DNA of 64,000 nucleotides from Lutibacter flavus. Lineage in GTDB: Bacteria; Bacteroidota; Bacteroidia; Flavobacteriales; Flavobacteriaceae. Made by a program: the position numbers and the translations under genes. The notes under the pieces are model-generated. The model searched no databases, was not told the origin of the DNA, and was given only the letters and a program-made list of their open reading frames with translations. Shown here in pieces: positions 56,897 to 64,000 of this stretch (the stretch's first letter is position 1; the number at the start of each line of letters is the position of its first letter). The stretch spans positions 558,001 to 622,000 of the forward strand of contig NZ_FZNX01000002.1 in the NCBI RefSeq assembly GCF_900188355.1, written 5' to 3'.

Positions 56897-56927
56897 CTTG
56901 TTATAAAAAGAAAAGCTTGTATATTTG
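56897..56927 (+). promoter_or_regulatory. Bacteroidota-type promoter of the tRNA-Asn gene
   Basis: -33 element CTTG (56897-56900), 19-bp spacer, -7 box TATATTTG (56920-56927). This is close to the TTTG-N19-TAnnTTTG consensus. The tRNA begins 21 bp after the box. Confidence 0.78.
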
Positions 56928-56948
56928 CACTCGCAAAAGCGAAATTAT

Positions 56949-57022
56949 TCCTTCTTAGCTCAGTTGGTTAGAGCATCTGACTGTTAATCAGAGGGTCCTT
57001 GGTTCGAGCCCAAGAGAGGGAG
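56949..57022 (+). tRNA. tRNA-Asn (anticodon GTT)
   Basis: This 74-nt cloverleaf has a 7-bp acceptor stem TCCTTCT / AGAGGGA (one G-T pair), a D arm with AGCTCAGTTGGTTAGAGC, an anticodon stem TCTGA / TCAGA with loop CTGTTAA giving anticodon GTT, and a T arm CTTGG-TTCGAGC-CCAAG. The discriminator base is G at 57022. CCA is not encoded. Confidence 0.97.
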
Positions 57023-57033
57023 CTAGAGTGAAC

Positions 57034-57059
57034 AAGAGGTCAGAAATGACCTCTTTTTT
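57034..57059 (+). terminator. Intrinsic terminator after tRNA-Asn
   Basis: AAGAGGTCA (57034-57042) and TGACCTCTT (57047-57055) form a perfect stem closed by a GAAA tetraloop and followed by T residues. Confidence 0.93.
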
Positions 57060-57223
57060 ATTTTTTACCTTTTCCAAAACCTTACTGTCATTGATTAAAA
57101 TCTCTATAGGAGGAGTGAATGAAGGAGCTGCAGCTATTCCATTTTCAAGATATAGTTATTTTGAAGATTTAAACTTATTATGCGAAACGACAAGTGGATA
57201 AGCAATACAATGTATTATAGAAT
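57060..57223 (+). other. Possible gene remnant after tRNA-Asn
   Basis: The plus frame from about 57061 to TAA 57199-57201 is open and protein-like at its end (GGVNEGAAAIPFSRYSYFED). It lacks a start and is interrupted upstream by the tRNA terminator. A GGAGG at 57109-57113 precedes a different 17-codon ORF at 57120. I recognise no family, and chance is possible. Confidence 0.2.
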
Positions 57224-57928
57224 TTAAAAATTAAAAAGTCTATTAATTCTACTTTTATAAGTTTGCCCAATAGGGATTTTAAAAGTTTCAATATGAATAC
57301 GATTACCTTCTATAAACTTTATTTTATCAATCACTACAATAAAAGATTTATGGACACGCAAAAAATTATTTGAAGGCAATAATTCATCAAAATCAGATAT
57401 TTTTTCGTGACTCACAATCATTTCATCTTTAAGAATTATTTTTGTGTAGTTTCCGTACGCTTCAATATATAGTACATCGTTTAAATCTATTTGATGGTGT
57501 TTTTTATCGCCTTTTACAAAGAATCTAGTAGAACCATCTGTTGTATTTGTAACTTCTTTAATGATGGCTTTGGTAGTTTGCGCTTCTGAAACCTTATTTA
57601 CCGCTTTTACCAAACGATCAAAACTAAAAGGTTTTAAAATATAATCAACAACGTTTAGCTCAAAGCCTTCTATAGCATGTTCTTTATATGCAGTAGTAAT
57701 AATAGTTTTTGGAGGTTTTGTTAATGTTTTTAAAAAATCCAACCCTTTAAGTTTAGGCATATTAATATCTAAAAACATAAAATCTAACGTATTTTCATTT
57801 AAAAACTGCATGGCTTCCATAGCATTGTAACAATTTTTTTCTAATTGTAAATGAGGCAACATACTACAAAATTCTTCAATAATTTCGTGTGCCAGTGGCT
57901 CATCATCAATGATTATATATTTAAGCAT
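57224..57928 (-). CDS. LytTR-family response regulator
   Basis: This 234-residue regulator has a receiver domain at 1-120, with phospho-acceptor D54 (FMFLDINMPKLKG) and the conserved Lys in LKPF. A LytTR DNA-binding domain follows at about 135-234 (DVLYIEAYGNYTKI, RVHKSFIV). It overlaps its kinase gene by 8 bp, so the two are translationally coupled. The divergent exported-hydrolase cluster is the obvious candidate target, but no LytTR direct repeats were recognised upstream of it. Confidence 0.95.
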   Translation of the reverse strand: MLKYIIIDDEPLAHEIIEEFCSMLPHLQLEKNCYNAMEAMQFLNENTLDFMFLDINMPKLKGLDFLKTLTKPPKTIITTAYKEHAIEGFELNVVDYILKPFSFDRLVKAVNKVSEAQTTKAIIKEVTNTTDGSTRFFVKGDKKHHQIDLNDVLYIEAYGNYTKIILKDEMIVSHEKISDFDELLPSNNFLRVHKSFIVVIDKIKFIEGNRIHIETFKIPIGQTYKSRINRLFNF

Positions 57929-59048
57929 GTTTATAAATTTTTAAAGTTACTTTGTAGGTATTGTTAGTTTTGTCTACAGTTAGTTCGTGTTTTTTAGGAT
58001 AAATTAAAGCCAATCTAAGTTTTAGATTTGTAAGTCCAATACCTTTTGCTTCACTTATTTCTTTCGGATCAAAATTATTCTCTATTTTAAAATAGATGAA
58101 ATCTGTGTCTTCATACAAATTAATGTGAATAAATGCATTCTCTGTAAGGGTTTCAATTCCATGTTTAAAAGCATTTTCTAATAAAATGATGTACAATAAT
58201 GGAGCTATCGATAAACTGGTGTCTATATCGTGATTAAAACTAATGTTTACAGTTTTTTTATGTCGAATTTTATGCAGCTCTATATAGTTGTTTAAATATT
58301 CTATTTCATCGCCAAGCTTTACCCTTTCTTTTTCACCTTCATAAATAGTATAGCGCATCATATCAGATAATTTCAAGATGACATCAGGAGCTTGCTTAGA
58401 GTTTTTAATAGTTAAGGCATATAGGTTGTTTAGCGTATTAAAGAAAAAATGAGGATTTATCTGTGCTCTTAATAATGACAATTCTGCTTTAGATTTTTCT
58501 GCTTTCAGGCTTCGTATCCATTTCCATTGTTCAAAAATCCAAACTAAGAACAAGAAGGGAATTGGTAAAATAAATACAAAAAAAGAGGTCTCTAATTTAA
58601 TTTTCAAATAGCCTTCTAAACCACCCGAAAATAATCTTAAGTAAATAAAATATAAAAGCAGTGGACCATAAATAATTAAAATTAATTTCCAATATTTTTT
58701 AATGAAAGAAGGAACTAATACATAGACAAAACCAATCCAAAACCCGGCTATGAGAAGCAAGGTTATTGGGTTGTCAGGTAAATTCATTATTGAATCAATG
58801 CCTAAAGTAATAAAAAGAAGGACAAGTAAACTAAGTACTTTAATTATTGTTTTTTTAACGTTTTTTGAATAATTAAAAAAATAAATTGGTAAAGCAATAA
58901 CTAAACCCCAAAATATTAAATAAGGAATAAACTCTAATATCCTACCCTCTGGAATAATAATAATACCTATTCTTTCTAATAAGTAGGATATTGGAATCAC
59001 AATAAGTCCAATAAAAAACGCTTTGTATTTTTTTAAAAAGTTAATCAT
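57921..59048 (-). CDS. LytS/YpdA-type membrane histidine kinase
   Basis: This 375-residue kinase has four to five hydrophobic segments in its first 170 residues and no large periplasmic domain. The His_kinase domain has phospho-acceptor His 200 in LLRAQINPHFFFNTLNNL, and a short HATPase domain follows (ILLENAFKHGIE, KGIGLTNLKLRL). It is the partner of the LytTR regulator that follows with an 8-bp overlap. A consensus -33/-7 promoter lies so close to the start that the transcript may begin at or next to the ATG. Confidence 0.94.
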   Translation of the reverse strand: MINFLKKYKAFFIGLIVIPISYLLERIGIIIIPEGRILEFIPYLIFWGLVIALPIYFFNYSKNVKKTIIKVLSLLVLLFITLGIDSIMNLPDNPITLLLIAGFWIGFVYVLVPSFIKKYWKLILIIYGPLLLYFIYLRLFSGGLEGYLKIKLETSFFVFILPIPFLFLVWIFEQWKWIRSLKAEKSKAELSLLRAQINPHFFFNTLNNLYALTIKNSKQAPDVILKLSDMMRYTIYEGEKERVKLGDEIEYLNNYIELHKIRHKKTVNISFNHDIDTSLSIAPLLYIILLENAFKHGIETLTENAFIHINLYEDTDFIYFKIENNFDPKEISEAKGIGLTNLKLRLALIYPKKHELTVDKTNNTYKVTLKIYKHA

Positions 59049-59052
59049 ACTT

Positions 59053-59084
59053 CAAATTTACTGATGATAAGTTGTACTCACAAA
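59053..59084 (-). promoter_or_regulatory. Consensus promoter of the LytS-type kinase
   Basis: On the minus strand: -33 TTTG (59084-59081), 20-bp spacer, -7 TAAATTTG (59060-59053). Both elements match the Bacteroidota consensus. The ATG at 59048 lies 4 bp beyond the box. Confidence 0.65.
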
Positions 59085-59252
59085 GTTATTGATATACACT
59101 ATTCAAATTAGTACAAACACAACTATTTTCTGGATGAACGTGATTGAAAGTAATTTTAGACTAATGTAACTCAATTATTATCCTCTTTGTCATATTTAAT
59201 TTAGTAGCCTAAACTAAGTGTATATGTTTGTATCAAATTAAAACTAATAATC

Positions 59253-59339
59253 ATGAGCACCTTAAACAACACAAATATCAGAATTCAAATAAAAGCATCT
59301 AACAATAATGTTTGGAACAATAAAAGACGTTTCAGATAA
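59253..59339 (+). CDS. Short basic ORF upstream of the hydrolase cluster (doubtful)
   Basis: This 28-codon ORF starts with MSTLNNTNIRIQIK and ends in KRRFR. It is rich in Asn and Arg and ends 35 bp before the serine hydrolase start. It lies 22 bp after a TATGTTTG box, so it would be in the leader of the hydrolase transcript. No family is recognised. It could be a leader peptide or chance. Confidence 0.25.
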   Translation: MSTLNNTNIRIQIKASNNNVWNNKRRFR

Positions 59340-59374
59340 ACTATAAAACTAACAACAATATAAAATTAACTATT

Positions 59375-60919
59375 ATGAAAACTTTAAAAATCTTCGGTTT
59401 AGCTTTTTTATGCTTAACAAATACACTTGCCCAATCAAATGATGAAGCTCTTAATACTAAAATCAAATCTCTTGAAAAAGACTTTGAAACAGTTTTAACC
59501 ACTTCTAAAGCAGCTGGCTTTTCTATTGCCATTGTAAAAGGAAGTGAAATTATTTATACCAAAGGTTTTGGTTATAGCGATATTGAAAATAAAACTCCTG
59601 TAACCAGCAACACTATTTTTGCTATTGGCTCATCAACTAAAGCTTTTACGGCGTCTTTAATGGGGCTATTACGAGACCAAGGAAAAGTCAATTTTGAAAC
59701 CTCCCCAAGAACATATATTCCTGAATTGAAATTCTTTAATTCTGAAATGAACACTCAAATAACGATTAAAGATTTAATGACACACAGAACAGGATTACCA
59801 CGTCATGGTGAAGCTTGGAAACTCTTTAAAACTCAATCAAAGGATGAATTTTTAGCTAGAATAGCCTTTCAAGAACCCGTAGCTCCAGTAAGAGCAGAAT
59901 GGAGATACAACAACTTCATGTATTTTGTTCAAGGCGTAATTGCAGAGCGACTTACAGACAAAAGTTGGGAGCAGAATATTGAACAAAACTTTTTTGAGCC
60001 ATTACAAATGGTAAGTTCAACTACAAATATTCAAGGTTTAATAAATAGCAATAAATCGGCTCTTGGTTATTATTTTAAAAACGGTAAAACAACAGAAATC
60101 GATTACAAAGACATTGGGGCCATGAGTCCAGCTGGAGGTATTAATAGCACAGTGAATGACATGTCAAAATGGATGATTGCATGGTTAAATAAAGGACAAT
60201 ACAATGGCAAACAAATACTACCATCGAAATATGTTAGAGAGGCAATGAGTTCACAAATGGTCATTTCTGGCAGATTACCTAAGGAAGCATCGCCAAGCAG
60301 CTTTATGTCCAATTATGGTTATGGTTGGTTTATTTCATCTTACAAAAGTCATTATCGTATAGACCATGGTGGCAATATTGATGGATTTTCGGCTAACGTA
60401 GCTTTCTATCCAGCAGATGATTTAGGGATTGTGGTATTAAGTAATCAAAACAGATCGGGTGTACCACAAATAATTACAAATATTGTTGCTGATAAACTTT
60501 TTGATACCCCTGAAACCAATTGGATTGGAAAATTGGAAAAACTAATTGAACGACAAACAAAAACTACAGAAACTGAACCTATCATTTCTATAAAACCTGC
60601 ACACAACTTAAAGGATTATACTGGAACATACAAACATAAAGGTTATGGAACTTTTGATGTAATTACAAAGAATGACTCTTTGTTTGCTAAATTCCCTGAA
60701 TATACGCAATGGTTAAATCCTATTCATCCTAATGTGTTTGAAACTTACTATGTCCTTGATAAACTTAATCTTGAGAGTCAAGGAAGAAGCATCAAGTTTG
60801 TTACAGATTTTAAGGACAATATTTCTGGTTCAGCAATTAAATTGGAACGCACATTAAATCCTATTATTTTTAATAGACTATCTTTAAAAACAGAACCAAC
60901 CGATAAAGCTAAGCTATAA
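59375..60919 (+). CDS. Exported beta-lactamase-fold serine hydrolase (class C / esterase type)
   Basis: This 514-residue protein has a signal peptide (about 1-19, ending TLAQ). The beta-lactamase/penicillin-binding domain at about 35-380 has the SxxK motif S86-STK89 and the second motif Y178-N-N180, plus HGG (RIDHGGNIDG) in place of KTG. A C-terminal extension (about 400-514, NLKDYTGTYKHKGYGTFDVI) resembles the domain following many such hydrolases. A peptidase, esterase or D-aminopeptidase activity is typical; true beta-lactamase activity should not be assumed. Its last 34 bp, including the stop, recur in a fossil gene at 62233-62266. Confidence 0.93.
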   Translation: MKTLKIFGLAFLCLTNTLAQSNDEALNTKIKSLEKDFETVLTTSKAAGFSIAIVKGSEIIYTKGFGYSDIENKTPVTSNTIFAIGSSTKAFTASLMGLLRDQGKVNFETSPRTYIPELKFFNSEMNTQITIKDLMTHRTGLPRHGEAWKLFKTQSKDEFLARIAFQEPVAPVRAEWRYNNFMYFVQGVIAERLTDKSWEQNIEQNFFEPLQMVSSTTNIQGLINSNKSALGYYFKNGKTTEIDYKDIGAMSPAGGINSTVNDMSKWMIAWLNKGQYNGKQILPSKYVREAMSSQMVISGRLPKEASPSSFMSNYGYGWFISSYKSHYRIDHGGNIDGFSANVAFYPADDLGIVVLSNQNRSGVPQIITNIVADKLFDTPETNWIGKLEKLIERQTKTTETEPIISIKPAHNLKDYTGTYKHKGYGTFDVITKNDSLFAKFPEYTQWLNPIHPNVFETYYVLDKLNLESQGRSIKFVTDFKDNISGSAIKLERTLNPIIFNRLSLKTEPTDKAKL

Positions 60920-60922
60920 CCT
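60889..60922 (+). repeat. 34-bp direct repeat, copy 1 (3' end of serine hydrolase gene)
   Basis: It is identical over 34 bp to 62233-62266 and encodes the C-terminal TEPTDKAKL plus stop. It marks a duplication of this gene's 3' end. Confidence 0.92.
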
Positions 60923-60986
60923 ACAAAGATTTATAGTTCTCTAATAAGAATTTAAAAAAATAGAATAATTAATAACTCAAAAAAAA

Positions 60987-62078
60987 ATGAAAAAAGTATA
61001 TTTAGTAATTGTATTAACGTTTTTCATTGGTCAAATTTTTGGACAAAGAATGAGAATGAAATCGGAACCCATAGAACCAAAATCTATTGAGCTGAACGAA
61101 ATTCATAAAATGGTAAAAGACCTAGCCGACTCTATTGCTGTGAACTATATTATTGGTGAGAAAGCACCTATGCTAAAGAAAAATTTGTTAAAAGAATTAA
61201 GAAAAGGAAATTTGGACCATTTTAAAGAGAAAAATGCCCTTGCCAATCACCTTTCTAACATTTTAGTAACTTGGAGTAATGACAAACACTTTAGAATTAT
61301 GGTATCAGAACCAGCAGGAGAACGTCTTGTAATGCCTTCATCTTACGAGCACATTGCTAAAGATAATTATTCTTTTAAAAAAATGGAACACCTAAATGGT
61401 AATATTGCTTACATAAAGTTTAACCGTTTTATTCCTCCTGCATATTCAGGAAGTTTAATTACCTCTGCAATGCTTTTCGCTGCAAATTCAGATGCTGTAA
61501 TCATTGACTTACGCGATAATATTGGTGGCTCTCCAGATACGGTTGCAATGTTGGCTGGCTTCTTTCTAAAAGAGCCTACCTTACTAACTGTTAATTATAT
61601 TCGTGCTACAGATACGAAAGAAGAAACTTGGTCGACTATAGCAGATGTGAGAGTTAATTCATCTAACCCTGATAATTTTATTGTTCCTACAGCCACTTTA
61701 GAAAGACTTAAAAACGTCCCTCTTTATATTTTAACGGGTCGTTACACATTTTCTGCAGCAGAAATGTTTAGTTCTTCTTTACAAGGGTATAAACGTGCTA
61801 AAATAGTTGGGGTAAACACTCTTGGCGGTGGACACGGAATCAGTCCTATTGAAATGGCACAAGGGTTTACAGCTTTTATTCCTTTTACGTGCTATTATCA
61901 TCCTGTCACCAAAAAATCTTGGGAGGCAGTAGGAGTTAAGCCAGACATTCCTTGTACTGCTGCTGATGCTAAACGAGTTGCTCAAATTAGTATTTTAAAA
62001 GAGTTACAGAAAAAACCAAAACACGATTCTAAAATCCCTGTTTATTTAAAAGAATTGGAAACCGAATCACCTAAATAA
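60987..62078 (+). CDS. Exported S41-family peptidase-like protein
   Basis: This 363-residue protein has a signal peptide (1-19, ending IFGQ), an N-terminal helical part and the S41 (tail-specific protease / IRBP-like) core: GNIAYIKFNRF, IDLRDNIGG at about 174-182, the serine segment GRYTFSAAEMFSSSLQ, and NTLGGGHG. In CtpA/Tsp enzymes the last motif carries a catalytic lysine (TAGKG); here glycine stands there, as in the GGxHP-type subgroup of S41. Activity, if any, would therefore use another base or be absent. No PDZ domain is seen. It lies 67 bp after the serine hydrolase. Confidence 0.88.
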   Translation: MKKVYLVIVLTFFIGQIFGQRMRMKSEPIEPKSIELNEIHKMVKDLADSIAVNYIIGEKAPMLKKNLLKELRKGNLDHFKEKNALANHLSNILVTWSNDKHFRIMVSEPAGERLVMPSSYEHIAKDNYSFKKMEHLNGNIAYIKFNRFIPPAYSGSLITSAMLFAANSDAVIIDLRDNIGGSPDTVAMLAGFFLKEPTLLTVNYIRATDTKEETWSTIADVRVNSSNPDNFIVPTATLERLKNVPLYILTGRYTFSAAEMFSSSLQGYKRAKIVGVNTLGGGHGISPIEMAQGFTAFIPFTCYYHPVTKKSWEAVGVKPDIPCTAADAKRVAQISILKELQKKPKHDSKIPVYLKELETESPK

Positions 62079-62134
62079 ACATCTTAAATTCAGAATTATA
62101 AAAGCTACTTTAAAATCAATTTAAATAAAGCATC

Positions 62135-62263
62135 ATGAATAAAATAATTAGTATAGTTTTATTAACTCTTTGTTTAGGAAATGTAAACGCTCAAAAATAT
62201 GATACTTAAATTATAGAAGAATTACTTTTAATAACAGAACCAACCGATAAAGCTAAGCTATAA
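62135..62263 (+). pseudogene. Fossil serine hydrolase gene with internal deletion
   Basis: An ATG (62135) starts a clean signal peptide (MNKIISIVLLTLCLGNVNAQ), followed by KYDT and TAA at 62207-62209. The same frame resumes with IIEELLLI and ends in TEPTDKAKL and TAA (62261-62263), exactly as the intact hydrolase gene ending at 60919 does. Thus a second hydrolase gene has lost nearly all its interior, keeping both ends in frame apart from one stop. It would make at most a 24-residue peptide. Confidence 0.8.
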
Positions 62264-62266
62264 CCT
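62233..62266 (+). repeat. 34-bp direct repeat, copy 2 (in fossil gene)
   Basis: Exact copy of 60889-60922, at the end of the fossil hydrolase gene. Confidence 0.92.
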
Positions 62267-62441
62267 TTAAAGGATATAGTAATAAAACATTCACATAAGT
62301 TACGGCTGATTTCGTTGTTTAAAACCCCCAACTTTTTAAGCAATAAGTTCATAGCTAAATAAATGAGTACAATATAAAAATACCAAAGTAATGAAAAAGA
62401 GTGTTGTGTCGTCTAATCTATATAACCTATAAATACAACTA

Positions 62442-63623
62442 ATGAAAAAAGGAAAAATATTATTATTGATTATTCTCTTACTAACAATTGGGGTTATCTG
62501 GATTATTGAACCCTTATCATTAAACCCATTTAGTCAGATCGAAATTCCTGAGACCCAAAGCGAGATTGATTTTAACTGTAAAGATTCTTCATTTGCTGTA
62601 AACAATGAATTGGAAAGTAAGGCGAATAAAATAATCGATGAACATATGGCTTCAAACAATTTTTTGGGAGTTACTACTGGCCTTTATATAGAAAATTGTG
62701 GAACTTATGTTAGTGGAGCAGGTTTTACTAATAAAGCTGATCAAAAAAGAATAAATAGCAATACGCTGGGAAGGATAGCCTCCATTACCAAACCAATGAC
62801 TGCAATTGCAATTATGCAACTGCATGAAAAAGGAATACTTGACTTAGATACTCCTATTCAAACGTATTTAAAGGAATTTCCAAAAAAAGCTAAAGGCGAT
62901 ATCACCATAAGGCATTTGCTAAAGCACACTTCAGGGATTTCTCATTACTCATCAAAATGGGATGCGCTTTCTTTTACCCATTATCCAACTTTAGTAAATG
63001 CAATGGATGCTTTTAAAGATAAAGAGCTTCTCTTTGAACCAGGTACTCAATACATGTATTCTTCTTATGGATATGCGGTCTTAGGCGCAATAATTGAAAA
63101 AGTATCCCAAATGAGTTATGGGAAATATATGAAAAAATACATATGGGATATAGCAGGAATGTCAAATACAAGTCTAGAAGAAGACAAACAAAAATATAGT
63201 AACAATTCACGAGGCTATCTTAAAATAAAATCTACTTATATAAAAAGCCCAAAAACTGATTTAAGCATCATATATTCAGCAGGAGGTGTACAATCTACTG
63301 CCAAGGATTTACTCAAATTTGGAGAGGCTGTTCTGCATAATAAACTAATTAAAAGTACTACTTTGGAAATGATGATAAATGCAACAGACGAACTTGCACC
63401 GGCAATAGGTGATGATCCTTATGGTTTTGGTTGGGCTGTATATGATGACCCAAAATATGGAAAGATTATCCAACACGGCGGAACACAACCAGGAACTAGT
63501 GCCTTCTTTTCTATTTATTTAGACCAAAAAATTGTATCTGTTGTTTTGTCGAATTGTTTTGGAACTCGCCAAAATGTTTTTAATCTTTCAAGAGATATAG
63601 CATATTTGGCTTTGGAGAAATAA
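62442..63623 (+). CDS. Membrane-anchored beta-lactamase-fold serine hydrolase
   Basis: This 393-residue protein has an N-terminal hydrophobic helix (about 6-22) with no obvious cleavage site, so it is likely anchored and faces the periplasm. The SxxK motif is S114-ITK117. The second motif is Y206-S-S208 (YMYSSYGYAVLG), where most relatives have Asn in the last place. The third motif region is HGGTQPG. A D-Ala peptidase or esterase role is typical of the fold; the substrate is unknown. It belongs to the cluster of related hydrolases opposite the LytTR system. Confidence 0.92.
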   Translation: MKKGKILLLIILLLTIGVIWIIEPLSLNPFSQIEIPETQSEIDFNCKDSSFAVNNELESKANKIIDEHMASNNFLGVTTGLYIENCGTYVSGAGFTNKADQKRINSNTLGRIASITKPMTAIAIMQLHEKGILDLDTPIQTYLKEFPKKAKGDITIRHLLKHTSGISHYSSKWDALSFTHYPTLVNAMDAFKDKELLFEPGTQYMYSSYGYAVLGAIIEKVSQMSYGKYMKKYIWDIAGMSNTSLEEDKQKYSNNSRGYLKIKSTYIKSPKTDLSIIYSAGGVQSTAKDLLKFGEAVLHNKLIKSTTLEMMINATDELAPAIGDDPYGFGWAVYDDPKYGKIIQHGGTQPGTSAFFSIYLDQKIVSVVLSNCFGTRQNVFNLSRDIAYLALEK

Positions 63624-63767
63624 AGTGCCAACAATTTATAAACAATATTAAAGCGTTTATAGACAAGACCATATACCTAATTAAAACTTATTTAAGCGTA
63701 ACCCTTCACCTTTTTACGCCTCTATACTAATGAAAGCTAATAAAATTAAACATTAAAACAGAATAAA

Positions 63768-64000
63768 ATGCAACCAAAAAAACTATACCTATTAATTATA
63801 ATAACAATGCTTTGCGCTCAAAACATGTTTTCTCAGGAAACGCGCGATACTATTAGTGAAGAAAAAATTGCCAAAATCGAAGCCAAAATTCAGGCTTGGC
63901 AAAAGCAAACCAACGCTCCTGCTGTTTCTGTGGCGTTCCAACACGGCGATTTTTATTATGAAAATGCGTGGGGTTTAGCGGATATTGAAAATCAAGTCAT
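63768..64000 (+). CDS. Exported serine hydrolase, beta-lactamase-like (3' end outside window)
   Basis: The ATG at 63768 starts a signal peptide with core LYLLIIITMLC ending NMFSQ. About 55 residues follow that match the start of the beta-lactamase-fold domain (KIQAWQKQTNAPAVSVAF, WGLADIENQ). The frame is open to the window end, before the SxxK motif. It would be the third related hydrolase with both ends intact in this cluster, not counting the fossil. Assignment rests on the N-terminal pattern and context. Confidence 0.75.
   Translation, partial: MQPKKLYLLIIITMLCAQNMFSQETRDTISEEKIAKIEAKIQAWQKQTNAPAVSVAFQHGDFYYENAWGLADIENQV

Larger units (their letters stand above)
59049..59374. promoter_or_regulatory. 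Divergent region between kinase and serine hydrolase genes
   Basis: This 326-bp region contains a minus-strand promoter (59053-59084), a plus-strand TATGTTTG box (59223-59230) without a matching -33 element, and a 28-codon ORF (59253-59339). Confidence 0.55.

Noticed and set aside
59375-60919. Annotation as a true beta-lactamase
   Set aside because: The fold and SxxK/YxN motifs are shared with esterases and D-aminopeptidases; HGG in place of KTG and the C-terminal extension give no support for antibiotic hydrolysis.
1-64000. CRISPR arrays, insertion sequences, integrases or prophage
   Set aside because: No regularly spaced repeats, transposase, integrase or phage structural gene was recognised on either strand.

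Overview
The window is AT-rich chromosomal DNA from a member of the Bacteroidota, almost certainly a (probably marine) Flavobacteriaceae species. The evidence is the type IX secretion translocon gene sprA in the order maeB-ruvA-sprA-gcvH-vanZ-like-tonB, a SusC/SusD pair, Bacteroidota -7 boxes of the form TAnnTTTG, and the near absence of Shine-Dalgarno sequences. I see no insertion sequence, integrase, phage gene or CRISPR array.

Layout. Positions 1-2543 hold the 3' part of a molybdopterin oxidoreductase. Positions 2583-34583 are a large carbohydrate locus. It has two paralogous LacI regulators, a SusC/SusD outer-membrane importer, and three giant paralogous lipoproteins of about 1,095 residues, each with seven Ca-binding-type repeats, an ASPIC/UnbV domain, then six or seven more repeats. 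The middle one is split by an in-frame TAA. Also present are a small unknown lipoprotein, a PAP2/vanadium-haloperoxidase-type lipoprotein, an OmpR-type two-component pair, a DoxX-like membrane protein, an exported GH65 hydrolase, an MFS permease overlapping a GH37 trehalase, a sucrose phosphorylase, a second MFS permease and a fructokinase. Seven palindromes close to CGAAAWCGNTTTCG tie the locus together as a LacI-type regulon. Two of the sets are tandem pairs with exactly 21 bp between centres. My reading is uptake across the outer membrane, periplasmic cleavage by GH65, import by MFS, then cytoplasmic breakdown of trehalose-type and sucrose-type disaccharides.

Positions 35003-46506 are conserved housekeeping genes: malic enzyme, RuvA, SprA, GcvH, a VanZ-like protein and TonB. 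Positions 46626-51785 look like a three-gene operon: a PKD-domain protein, an exported TPR-CHAT (caspase-like) protein with a C-terminal membrane anchor, and a retropepsin-like aspartic protease. A convergent outer-membrane protein gene follows, then sucB and sucA. tRNA-Asn(GTT) lies at 56949-57022.

Positions 57224-64000 hold a LytTR/LytS-type two-component pair divergent from a cluster of exported hydrolases: three beta-lactamase-fold serine hydrolases (the last cut by the window end), an S41-type protein, and a fossil hydrolase gene that keeps only its signal peptide and C-terminus. The fossil shares a 34-bp identical repeat with the intact upstream gene.

The most interesting items are the LacI-controlled SusCD / double-propeller / PAP2 assembly with its nonsense-split member, an operator that now controls no intact gene, and the CHAT-retropepsin operon. 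All functional statements come from reading the sequence; no database search was run.
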